Positions 43,095 through 50,278 of a stretch of 64,000 nt of DNA are shown in pieces. Under the pieces are notes generated by a model that ran no database searches, had not been told where the DNA came from, and worked only from the letters and a program-made list of their open reading frames with translations. Origin of the DNA: Clostridium_S neuense (lineage in GTDB: Bacteria > Bacillota > Clostridia > Clostridiales > Clostridiaceae); assembly GCF_045310695.1 (NCBI RefSeq), contig NZ_JBJIAA010000004.1, positions 245,420-309,419 of the forward strand. Direction: 5' to 3'. Each line of letters opens with the position of its first letter. Positions within the stretch are counted from its first letter, which is position 1. The position numbers were made by a program, and so were the translations under genes.

Positions 43095-43889
43095 ATGCAT
43101 AATTTGATTATGAAATCAAAAAGAGATATAAATTCAGACCCTTTCCTAGTACAAAGTTGTACTGATATGGGAAAGGTTAGGGATAATAATGAGGATTATC
43201 ATAAATACCATATACCAAATGATAAGTCCATACTTCGCGATTTAGGAAGCCTTTTTATTATTTCTGACGGTGTTGGTGGAAACTCGGCCGGTGAAGTTGC
43301 AAGCGCAGAAGCGGTAAATGTACTCCTTCAAGAATATTATTTTGGCATGCATTCATCAAAAGTACCAGATCGCTTAAAAAGTGCTTTTCAAAATACAGCT
43401 ATGCATGTATATGATCTTGCAAGTAGTAACACTTCTATGAGAAATATGAAGTGCACCTTAAGCGCATTGCTAATAAAACAAGATAAATTTTTTATTAGCC
43501 ATATAGGTGATTCAAAAATTTTTTTACTTCGTTCTAATAAAATGCTGCAATTAACAAAAGATCACAGCCTTGTTGGAAAATTGTTAAGGCTAGGACTTAT
43601 TTCAGCAGAAGAAGCAAGAGTTCATCCTAATCGTCATATTATTCTTAAAGCTCTAGGTGATCAACCAATAATGCCCGCAGATTTCTATTCAGGACGCATT
43701 ATGGTTAACGATATATTTTGTTTAATAACAGACGGTATATTAGAACATTTAACTTTAGATGAATTAAAAACATTTCTAACTAAAGATATCTCTAATGTTG
43801 GTTTAAAGAAAATAATTAATGAGAGTAATAATCGAGGCGGTTATGACAATATGACAATTATGACAGTAAAGGTAAAAAATATAAAATAA
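43095..43889 (+). CDS. PP2C-type protein Ser/Thr phosphatase
   Basis: A 264-residue metal-dependent phosphatase (Stp/PrpC type), cytosolic. Motifs: TDMGKVRDNNEDYHKY (about 23-38, metal and phosphate site), LFIISDGVGGNSAGEVASAE (about 52-71), FISHIGDSKIFLLRS (about 131-145), LTKDHSLVGKLLRLGLIS, and the final GGYDNMTIMTVKV with metal-binding Asp. An N-terminal extension of about 18 residues precedes the domain. It starts behind GGAGGTGATATA. The usual stp-stk partner here is split by a PII gene, which makes PII a possible substrate. Confidence 0.93.
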   Translation: MHNLIMKSKRDINSDPFLVQSCTDMGKVRDNNEDYHKYHIPNDKSILRDLGSLFIISDGVGGNSAGEVASAEAVNVLLQEYYFGMHSSKVPDRLKSAFQNTAMHVYDLASSNTSMRNMKCTLSALLIKQDKFFISHIGDSKIFLLRSNKMLQLTKDHSLVGKLLRLGLISAEEARVHPNRHIILKALGDQPIMPADFYSGRIMVNDIFCLITDGILEHLTLDELKTFLTKDISNVGLKKIINESNNRGGYDNMTIMTVKVKNIK

Positions 43890-43943
43890 ATATCGACTTT
43901 GAATTTTTTATTTGATATAGTATATAAAAAGGTGGTGTTTGAT

Positions 43944-44291
43944 ATGACAAAAGTAGAATGTATTTTACGTCCAAATAAAATAAAAGAAGTAAAGGATGCT
44001 CTCGGCAGCATTGGTATAAAGGGGCTAACTGTAACAGAAGCCGTTGGCTGTGGATTACAAAAAGGGCATATTGATATGGAACTTGAAGCCTGGGATAATG
44101 AATTGAGTATTACACTTTTGCCCAAAACCAAGCTTGAAATGGTGGTTACAGACGATGTAGTGGACAAAGTCATTGATACTATTATAAAAGCAGCAAGAAC
44201 AGGTCAAGTTGGTGATGGCAAAATATTTACCTACCATGTAAACAACGCCATCCGAATCCGCACCGGAGAAACTGGGGAAAAAGCAGTGTAG
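43944..44291 (+). CDS. PII-family nitrogen regulator with atypical T-loop
   Basis: A 115-residue trimeric signal protein of the GlnB/GlnK type. The start at MTKVECILRP, behind GGTGG, matches the family; the 15-codon upstream extension is rejected. Conserved parts: RPNKIKEVKDALGSIGIKGL, VTEAVGCGLQKGH (to residue 42), VDTII-like KVIDTIIKAARTGQVGDGKI and IRIRTGE. The T-loop (43-59, IDMELEAWDNELSITLL) is three residues longer than E. coli GlnB and lacks Tyr51, the uridylylation site, but has Ser55 and Thr57. It lies between a PP2C phosphatase and a Ser/Thr kinase. No amtB is adjacent. Confidence 0.9.
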   Translation: MTKVECILRPNKIKEVKDALGSIGIKGLTVTEAVGCGLQKGHIDMELEAWDNELSITLLPKTKLEMVVTDDVVDKVIDTIIKAARTGQVGDGKIFTYHVNNAIRIRTGETGEKAV

Positions 44292-44432
44292 TCATATCTA
44301 AGGTGGACACTAGTCCATATGAATTTAAATATGATTTACACCCTCTCTCTATATACAAGGTTTTTATGCCCGACTTATGTCTGATTTCTTAAATTTAAAC
44401 AGACAGTGTCAAAATATAAGGGGGTGCTATAT

Positions 44433-45398
44433 ATGATACCTGAGACAGGTACTGTATTTGACGAAAGATATAAAATTATAAAGTTATTAGGTAAAGGCGG
44501 ATTTGCTAGCACCTATTTATGTGATGATTTAAAAACAAATGAAAAGGTTGTTCTTAAATTTCCAGACATAACACAATTAGGTGATCCTGCAGTATATGAA
44601 AGATTTAAAAGAGAGATTTCTATTGGCAAAATCATGACACATCCTGATTTGCCAGTTGCTATTGCATATTCCGAAGGTAATCCCCCCTATTTAGTAATAA
44701 ATTATGTTGATGGTAAATCATTGGACTTAATAATAAAAGAAAAAGGTCGTTTTGAAGTTAATGAAGCAATAAAATTAATTTCCAATCTATTAGAAGCATT
44801 GCAGTGCTGTCATGAGCATGGTGTTTTTCATAGAGACATAAAACCAGAAAATTTAATGCTTGGTTCTGATGGTCATTTAAAAATAATTGATTTTGGAATT
44901 GCTAGTATTAAAGGTGCCCCTAGAGTAACTTACAGAGGTTTTTCCGGCCTTATGGGTACACCGGAATACATGTCTCCAGAACAAATCAAAGGTGAACGCG
45001 GAGGTGCTAAAAGCGATATATACGCAGTTGGATGTGTTATGTATCACATGCTAGCAGGAAATCCTCCATTTACTGGTGATAATCCCTTAACTACAATGTA
45101 TCAGCATATGACATCAGATATTAAACCATTAACAAGCATTAGAAATGATGTTAAACCAGAATTATGGGCAGTAATAAAAAGATCTTTGCGAAGACGTAAA
45201 GAGGAAAGATATAATTCTGCTGCTGAAATGATAAGTGACCTAAAAAATCCAGATAAAGTTGACTTAAGCTGGATTGATAAAAATGATCCCCCTTTAGCTT
45301 CAGTTGTATCCACAAAAAAAACAAGCTGGATTGCTATCATAGCAGCTATATTAGCTGTAATTGCCATTATAATAGTAATAATAATTTATAAAAAATAA
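44433..45398 (+). CDS. Membrane-anchored Hanks-type Ser/Thr protein kinase
   Basis: A 321-residue kinase starting at MIPETGTVFD behind GGGGGTG, not at the upstream GTG. Kinase motifs: GKGGFASTYL (20-29), Lys42 in VVLKF, HRDIKPENLM (133-142), DFGIAS (153-158), MGTPEYMSPEQ (174-184) and SDIYAVGCVMYHML. The domain ends at about 265. A linker and one C-terminal membrane helix (about 299-318) follow. There are no PASTA repeats outside, unlike PrkC/StkP, so it probably does not sense muropeptides. Third gene after PP2C and PII, 141 bp from the latter. Confidence 0.93.
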   Translation: MIPETGTVFDERYKIIKLLGKGGFASTYLCDDLKTNEKVVLKFPDITQLGDPAVYERFKREISIGKIMTHPDLPVAIAYSEGNPPYLVINYVDGKSLDLIIKEKGRFEVNEAIKLISNLLEALQCCHEHGVFHRDIKPENLMLGSDGHLKIIDFGIASIKGAPRVTYRGFSGLMGTPEYMSPEQIKGERGGAKSDIYAVGCVMYHMLAGNPPFTGDNPLTTMYQHMTSDIKPLTSIRNDVKPELWAVIKRSLRRRKEERYNSAAEMISDLKNPDKVDLSWIDKNDPPLASVVSTKKTSWIAIIAAILAVIAIIIVIIIYKK

Positions 45399-45453
45399 AC
45401 TAAACCCGTAAATACACTAAAAGATTTACTAATGATATTTATGGGTTTAGTTT
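45398..45453. terminator. Convergent terminator region
   Basis: AAACTAAACCC and GGGTTTAGTTT form an 11-bp G+C-containing stem, with an inner GTAAATAC/ATTTAT extension, between the kinase gene (plus) and yjdF (minus). Confidence 0.75.
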
Positions 45454-45490
45454 AAAACAAAAATACAGGTCATTACAACCTGCATTTTTA

Positions 45491-45901
45491 CTAATGTCCT
45501 CTTTTTTTATCTTTTTTCTTCTGCTGCTTTAATTGGAATTTTAATTTCTCTTCTTCTTCTCTCTTTGCTTTAGCTATTTCTTTTCTTTGCTTTTTACTGC
45601 TTTCATACTCCAATTTTAATGCATTCTGCGATTTAGTTCCTACACCACAATTTTGGATTTGCTTTTTTATCTCTCTTTGAAGTCTTTTAGGATTAATTCT
45701 TTTATTGCCAGTATTAACTTCTTTAACAGGAGAACTAAATTTAATTGAATTATAATGCTTTAGTATAAATTCATATACCTCTGCATCCTTTGGCTCCTTG
45801 CCAAATACTATTCTGGCTACTTCTAAACTATTTCCAAAGTTTTTTTCAAATATGCCCACCCAAAATGGGTTTTCGTAAAATACATTTAAAGTAATATTCA
45901 T
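45491..45901 (-). CDS. yjdF: YjdF family RNA-binding-like protein (DUF2992)
   Basis: A 136-residue protein of the DUF2992/YjdF family. The start at MNITLNVFYENPFWVG (ATG behind GAGGGAAT) is preferred. The extension to 45970 runs through a structured leader and is rejected. NSLEVARIVFGKEPKDAEVYEFI (split at about 26-48) is the family hallmark. The C-terminal 45 residues are highly charged (KQRKEIAKAKREEEEKL and QLKQQKKKDKKRGH), probably a basic helix. Family members are controlled by the yjdF riboswitch, which binds aza-aromatic compounds. The molecular role of the protein is not known. Confidence 0.9.
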   Translation of the reverse strand: MNITLNVFYENPFWVGIFEKNFGNSLEVARIVFGKEPKDAEVYEFILKHYNSIKFSSPVKEVNTGNKRINPKRLQREIKKQIQNCGVGTKSQNALKLEYESSKKQRKEIAKAKREEEEKLKFQLKQQKKKDKKRGH

Positions 45902-45906
45902 TTTTA

Positions 45907-46012
45907 TTCCCTCGCTTATTTTCAATTTCAAGAGAATGGACAACCTCGAGGGCAGGTTACTGACATACATAATGTGTTTGGACTACCAACCAAACTGTGT
46001 TTTTATCTCTTA
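45907..46012 (-). ncRNA. yjdF-motif leader RNA (candidate aza-aromatic riboswitch)
   Basis: On the minus strand the leader contains ACAGTTTGGTTGGTAGTCCA and AAC (hairpin GTTTGG/CCAAAC), then a conserved-looking stretch with TCAGTAACCTGCCCTCGAGG. CCCTCG (plus-strand 45947-45952) can pair with CGAGGG (45909-45914), which holds the ribosome-binding site of yjdF. That suggests translational control. Position in front of a DUF2992 gene supports the yjdF motif. I could not check it against a covariance model. Confidence 0.7.
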
Positions 46013-46039
46013 ATTCATATTATATATTAAAGTTTTGCT

Positions 46040-46354
46040 TTAAACAATCATTCTCAAAACAGCCATAGACACAACTCCAACAATTACAGTAAGTAACAAA
46101 TTATTTTTTTTAACAGCTGTAATACATGTTATAGCAGCTGCAATTAAAACCGGCACATTTATTGAAAACTCATTATTTGATATTACTAAGGAAGAAAGCA
46201 CAAGTGCAGTTAAAATTGAAATTGGAATGTACTTTAAAAACATTTCAACTTTTTTATTGAGCTTCATTTTAGAAATCAACATTACCGGGAGAACCCTTGG
46301 TAAAATGGTAACTATAGCTCCACCAATTATTATGTACCAAACACGCATACTCAT
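46040..46354 (-). CDS. azlD: Branched-chain amino-acid exporter small subunit AzlD
   Basis: A 104-residue membrane protein with four helices. Conserved features are GGAIVTILPRVLPVMLISKM near the start and FLKYIPISILTALVLSSLV. Acts with AzlC to export branched-chain amino acids or analogues. Its ATG overlaps the azlC stop by 4 bp, giving translational coupling. Confidence 0.9.
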   Translation of the reverse strand: MSMRVWYIIIGGAIVTILPRVLPVMLISKMKLNKKVEMFLKYIPISILTALVLSSLVISNNEFSINVPVLIAAAITCITAVKKNNLLLTVIVGVVSMAVLRMIV

Positions 46355-47061
46355 TTTTTAACAACACCTCCTATAAAAGCTCCAAGCACTGCTGATATTA
46401 CTATTGCTGTATTTGCAGAAAAAAATTTTACAGCTACAATAAATATAATTGCTGAGAAAGCTACTACAATAGCTGATTTTTTAACTTCAGAATTATCCTT
46501 TAGACTAGACACTAAAAGTCCTATAAACATTGCTGGAAGTGCAAAATCTAATCCAAATTTCTTATAGTCATATATTAAACTACTAAAACATGCTCCAACA
46601 AATGTTGCAGCAATCCAATTTAAATATGCAGTTACATTTACCCCAATCATCCATTTATAGCTTATATTGCTTTTATTATTGCCTTCAGATGATGCAAGTG
46701 CAAAAGTTTCATCCGTCATAAGCATGCCTACTGTAAAATTCTTTTTAAGAGAATTATCTTTAAAATAAGGTGCTATTGCTGCACTCATAAGAAGATGTCT
46801 TAAATTAACTAAAAATACAGTCAAAATTGTTTGCGTAATAGATGCTGATGAAAGGATCATACTTGCTGCAATAAATTGTGCAGAACCTGCATATATAAAG
46901 GTACTCATAGCTACAGTTTCTAGCACAGTCATACCACAGGATTTGCTTACCACCCCACAAGCAAATCCAATACTTAAATACCCAAACAAAGTTGGTATGC
47001 AATCTTTAACTCCTTTAAGAAATTCATTACTATTTACATGAATTCTTTGTTCCTCAAGCAT
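46351..47061 (-). CDS. azlC: Branched-chain amino-acid exporter large subunit AzlC
   Basis: A 236-residue LIV-E family membrane protein. Conserved segments: IPTLFGYLSIGFACGVVSKS (about 19-38), MSTFIYAGSAQFIAASMI, NLRHLLMSAAIAPYFKD and GMLMTDETFALASSE. The last carries the DETF motif typical of AzlC. Translationally coupled to azlD. No Lrp-type regulator is adjacent. RBS AAAGGGGGCAAATTT. Confidence 0.93.
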   Translation of the reverse strand: MLEEQRIHVNSNEFLKGVKDCIPTLFGYLSIGFACGVVSKSCGMTVLETVAMSTFIYAGSAQFIAASMILSSASITQTILTVFLVNLRHLLMSAAIAPYFKDNSLKKNFTVGMLMTDETFALASSEGNNKSNISYKWMIGVNVTAYLNWIAATFVGACFSSLIYDYKKFGLDFALPAMFIGLLVSSLKDNSEVKKSAIVVAFSAIIFIVAVKFFSANTAIVISAVLGAFIGGVVKK

Positions 47062-47109
47062 AAATTTGCCCCCTTTTAAAATTACATTTATATATTATAA
47101 ATTGCCTTT

Positions 47110-48063
47110 TTACTTAAAATCACCTTCTGAGAAATCTTTCCCCAATTGTTTCTCTTTTTTGTTTTCAGGCAAATTTACCCCTATTACTCCTATTAAAATG
47201 AGTATTGAACCTATAACATGATAATAATAAAATTTTTCATTTAAAAATATAACCCCTGCTAAAATTGATACTATAGTAGATATATTAGAAAATACAGACG
47301 TTGTCGATGCCTCTAGCTTAGATAAACTAAAATTAATTAAGAAATAAGCACAAATAGAAGATATTATTCCTAAGTAAACTATAGATTCAATGAATACTTT
47401 GCTTAAAAGTGGAGTAAAATACTCTTGCAGATTTCCATTAAAAGCATGCATAGCAATTGAGATTAAATTAAAGCTTAAAGCTCCAAAACCCATCATGAAA
47501 TAAGTTATTTCAACTGGTGTAAATGTTCTAGATACTTTTCTTGAAATTATATTAAAAAAGCCTGCTGAAATAACAGCACCCATCAATAAAAGTATACCAG
47601 TTACCGAACTGCTGGATGCATTTGAATTGTCCATTACCACTATAAGCACAACACCTGAAACAGATATAATTATATAAATGAGCCTCTTTATAGAAGGAAT
47701 TTCCTTCAAAAAATACGCTGCAAGTATAGTTACTGCTATAGGTATTAAGGCTATCATAAGCCCACTAATGGATGAGGATGTGTTTTTGACGCCATAGGTT
47801 TCAAATATAAAATACATTACCGGTTCAAAAAAGGCCAGTATACCTAACCATTTTATTGGCTTATTTTTGAAGCCAACCTTAATCAATTTAACCTTTATGA
47901 GTACAGTCATAACTGAAAAGGCTGTAAAAAATCTAAAGGCAACAAGCTCTATAGGCGCACTTACCCTTAAAGCTCTTTTAGTAAATAAAAAACTTAATCC
48001 AAATATAACTGAAGATACTACAGCAGTTACATATGGAAGCACTTTCGGCTGTCTTTCTAGCAT
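47110..48063 (-). CDS. EamA-family (DMT) transporter
   Basis: A 317-residue drug/metabolite transporter with ten helices in two EamA repeats. The start at MLERQPKVLPYV, behind GGGGGATATA, is preferred. Repeat 1 shows SSVIFGLSFLFTKRALRVSA and SSSISGLMIALIPIAVTILA. Repeat 2 shows AVISAGFFNIISRKVSRTFT and LEASTTSVFSNISTIVSILA. It lies 48 bp upstream of azlC in the same direction, so an amino-acid export role with azlCD is plausible but unproven. Confidence 0.88.
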   Translation of the reverse strand: MLERQPKVLPYVTAVVSSVIFGLSFLFTKRALRVSAPIELVAFRFFTAFSVMTVLIKVKLIKVGFKNKPIKWLGILAFFEPVMYFIFETYGVKNTSSSISGLMIALIPIAVTILAAYFLKEIPSIKRLIYIIISVSGVVLIVVMDNSNASSSSVTGILLLMGAVISAGFFNIISRKVSRTFTPVEITYFMMGFGALSFNLISIAMHAFNGNLQEYFTPLLSKVFIESIVYLGIISSICAYFLINFSLSKLEASTTSVFSNISTIVSILAGVIFLNEKFYYYHVIGSILILIGVIGVNLPENKKEKQLGKDFSEGDFK

Positions 48064-48160
48064 TATATCCCCCCTATCCAAACCAATTAATATACTATCA
48101 TAAAATATTACAAAAGAGTAGTTAGATTTATATTTTTTTATTTTACATTTTAAAATCTTA

Positions 48161-48211
48161 TTGACAAATTTTCCTTAATCATATATTATTGTGACTGCAA
48201 ATTATTTGCAG
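48161..48211 (+). promoter_or_regulatory. Promoter and 7-1-7 palindrome before the zinc-type binding protein
   Basis: TTGACA (48161-48166), a 17-bp spacer and TATTAT (48184-48189) form a strong sigma-A promoter. CTGCAAATTATTTGCAG (48195-48211) is a perfect palindrome of 7-1-7 layout (TGCAAAT-T-ATTTGCA), placed at the expected transcription start. The layout matches Fur/Zur/PerR operators, but the sequence is unlike the standard Fur box, which favours Zur or another paralogue. Confidence 0.65.
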
Positions 48212-48233
48212 CTATTTTTTTAGGAGTGATTTA

Positions 48234-49139
48234 ATGTATAAAAAATGTTTAATTTTATTTATATCTATATGTATGCTTTTTTCGCTTACTTCTTGCATGA
48301 ACAGCAGCTCAAAAGATTCTTCAAGCGGAAAGATAAAAGTAGTAGTTTCTTTTAATGCAATGAAAGAATTTGCTTATGCCATAGGAAAGGATAAAATAAA
48401 TATAATAAATATGACACCAAATGGAACAGAACCTCATGACTTTGAACCTAAAACAAGAGATATTGAGGCACTTGTAGATGCAAATGTGTTCATATACAAT
48501 GGTCTTGGTATGGAATCATGGACATCTAAGACTTTAAAAGCAATAGATAATAGAAAACTTATTATTGTGGAAGCTTCAAAAGGAGCCCATATAATTAAAA
48601 ATACCAATTCAGATGAAATAAAAGACCATGGTGAGTATGACCCCCATTTATGGATTAGCCTAAAAGGTGCTGAAGTAGAAGCCAAGAACATAAAAAATGC
48701 CTTCGTTAAAGCCGATTCAAAAAATAAATCTTTTTATGAAAAAAACTATAACACTTTCAAAAATCAGCTAGACGAACTTTACAATAGTTATAGTGAAAAA
48801 TTCAAAACTACAAAAAATAAAAATTTTGTTACAGGTCATGCAGCTTTTGCATACCTTTGTAGAGATTTTAGTTTAAATCAACAAAGTGTAGAAGATGTTT
48901 TTGCAGAAGGAGAACCAAGCACTAGAAGACTTTCTGAGTTGACAGATTTTTGCAAAAAAAACAAAGTTAAAACGGTATTTGTAGAAGATATGGTAAGTCC
49001 AAAGGTTTCTAATACGCTTGCAAAAGAAGTTGGAGCCAAAGTAGAAAAAATATATACTATTGAAAGTAAAGAAGACGGAAAAAATTATATTGAAGCTATG
49101 AAAGCAAATTTAGAAATGATTTATGATAGCTTAAAATAA
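48234..49139 (+). CDS. Zinc/manganese ABC transporter substrate-binding lipoprotein (ZnuA-like, orphan)
   Basis: A 301-residue cluster A-I metal-binding protein. The lipoprotein signal ends in LTSC (about residue 21). Metal-site residues are visible: NGTEPHDFEPKT (His, about 63), DPHLWISLKGA (His, about 141), VTGHAAFAYLCRDF (His, about 202), and an acidic partner in FVEDMVSPKVSNTLA (about 252-262). The His-rich loop of ZnuA is replaced by a shorter segment. No ATPase or permease gene is adjacent, so its transporter is encoded elsewhere. Confidence 0.9.
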   Translation: MYKKCLILFISICMLFSLTSCMNSSSKDSSSGKIKVVVSFNAMKEFAYAIGKDKINIINMTPNGTEPHDFEPKTRDIEALVDANVFIYNGLGMESWTSKTLKAIDNRKLIIVEASKGAHIIKNTNSDEIKDHGEYDPHLWISLKGAEVEAKNIKNAFVKADSKNKSFYEKNYNTFKNQLDELYNSYSEKFKTTKNKNFVTGHAAFAYLCRDFSLNQQSVEDVFAEGEPSTRRLSELTDFCKKNKVKTVFVEDMVSPKVSNTLAKEVGAKVEKIYTIESKEDGKNYIEAMKANLEMIYDSLK

Positions 49140-49181
49140 AAAGTTATGCTAAGTAGCAATGCTTCATTGCATTAAAAAAAT

Positions 49182-49229
49182 CCCTTCGTTCCTACGAAAT
49201 TTAGGTGTAAATCTTGGTAGGAACGAGGG
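49182..49229 (-). terminator. Terminator of the crcB operon
   Basis: CCCTCGTTCCTAC on the minus strand and GTAGGAACGAAGGG form a strong stem with one bulge, followed on the minus strand by a run of seven T. It lies 18 bp after the crcB stop, between convergent genes. Confidence 0.85.
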
Positions 49230-49246
49230 CTTTAATAATTAACCTA

Positions 49247-49606
49247 CTAAGCTGCCCATCTAATAATGTTTTCCCCTAAGTAAAATCCTACAACACCTAG
49301 TATTAAACTTAAAAATATATAAGTAAAAGCATTAAGTTTTTTTCTTCCTTGAAATAAATTAAATCCCTCATACATAAAAGTGGAAAAGGTAGTATATGCT
49401 CCCATAAAACCATCTGCCAGCAATAAGGACATATTTTTGCTTATGCCTGAGCTTGTTAAAACCCCCAGTAAAAATGCCCCAGTTATATTAATTATAAAAG
49501 TTCCAAGAGGAAACTTAGATTTTGTTTTTTTAGATATAATGCTTCCTAACTTATATCTTGTTAAACTTCCAAAGGCTCCTCCAATTCCTATTAAAATATA
49601 TTCCAT
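49247..49606 (-). CDS. crcB: Fluoride ion channel subunit CrcB/Fluc (second copy)
   Basis: A 119-residue four-helix membrane protein. Features: GIGGAFGSLTRYKLGSII (conserved Arg/pore-proximal), FIINITGAFLLGVLTSSG (conserved Asn), and DGFMGAYTTFSTFMYEG (phenylalanine-box TTFST). It pairs with the first crcB, 12 bp upstream. The two subunits presumably form an antiparallel heterodimer exporting F-. Expressed under the fluoride riboswitch. Confidence 0.95.
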   Translation of the reverse strand: MEYILIGIGGAFGSLTRYKLGSIISKKTKSKFPLGTFIINITGAFLLGVLTSSGISKNMSLLLADGFMGAYTTFSTFMYEGFNLFQGRKKLNAFTYIFLSLILGVVGFYLGENIIRWAA

Positions 49607-49618
49607 ATATAGTCCTCC

Positions 49619-50047
49619 TTACAAAACATTTTCTTCATCATCATCTTCAACTTTTTTATTAAAAAATGTTGAAATACCTTCTCTTGCTACAATAACCCCA
49701 AAATATGCAAAGCATAGTCCAAATACTGCTGAAAAACCTATATATGATACTGCTGAAAAATATAATCCATGATTTATGAGTCCTACTGTCTCCTTACACA
49801 TAGTTGAAAAGGTAGTATATGCACCTATAAAACCCGTTGTAATTCCAAGCTTTATATCATTATCAAACTTAAAATCTTCCAAAGCCATGGTAGAAACTAA
49901 CGCTAGTACAAAACTTCCTGTTAAATTTATTATAAGTGTATTTAATGGTATTGCCTCCTTATAGCTATGAAAATTAATACTCTTAATCATGAATCTTAAG
50001 ATAGCTCCTAATGCCCCTCCTGCACCTATAAGTAAATATTTTTTCAT
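49619..50047 (-). CDS. crcB: Fluoride ion channel subunit CrcB/Fluc (first copy)
   Basis: A 142-residue membrane protein starting at MKKYLLIGAGG behind GGAGG. The longer frame from 50065 is rejected. Motifs: GAGGALGAILRFMIKSI, TLIINLTGSFVLALVSTM and GFIGAYTTFSTMCKETV. The C-terminal tail is acidic (KKVEDDDEEN). First gene after the riboswitch. Paired genes with differing tails are typical of heterodimeric Fluc channels. Confidence 0.95.
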   Translation of the reverse strand: MKKYLLIGAGGALGAILRFMIKSINFHSYKEAIPLNTLIINLTGSFVLALVSTMALEDFKFDNDIKLGITTGFIGAYTTFSTMCKETVGLINHGLYFSAVSYIGFSAVFGLCFAYFGVIVAREGISTFFNKKVEDDDEENVL

Positions 50048-50094
50048 ATGTTTCCTCCAATCCAATTCATTAATACTACTAGGTTTTTATACAT

Positions 50095-50217
50095 AAAAAA
50101 CTCCTACACTTATTAAAAATGTAGAAGTCATTAATCAAAAAGATAGTTAAGGCGAACTTCATCACCTATTTAATTTTTACAAATTATATTATAGCAATCT
50201 AATCTATAGTTTGTCAA
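50095..50217 (-). ncRNA. Fluoride riboswitch with overlapping terminator, plus its promoter
   Basis: On the minus strand a promoter (TTGACA at 50217-50212, 18-bp spacer, TATAAT at 50193-50188) drives a leader. It contains GGTGATGAAGTTCGCCTTAA, a short AUC/GAU hairpin, and TGACTTCTAC (50130-50121). This matches the crcB-motif aptamer, including the loop-pseudoknot arrangement. The 3' strand ACTTCTACA also pairs with TGTAGGAGT, a terminator followed by TTTTTT at 50100-50095. Fluoride binding should block that hairpin and turn on the two crcB genes. Confidence 0.93.
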
Positions 50218-50278
50218 TTAAAATAAAAATTGGCTGTACCCTTTATGTAGATAATTTCTACTTTTCCTATACTCAACT

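Noticed and set aside
43899..43943. Upstream extension of the PII gene (15 codons)
   Set aside because: The family starts at MTKVECI; a GGTGG site lies just before that ATG, and the extension has no homology.
45902..45970. Upstream extension of yjdF
   Set aside because: The segment forms the leader RNA hairpins and contains the ribosome-binding site; the ATG at 45901 matches the family start.
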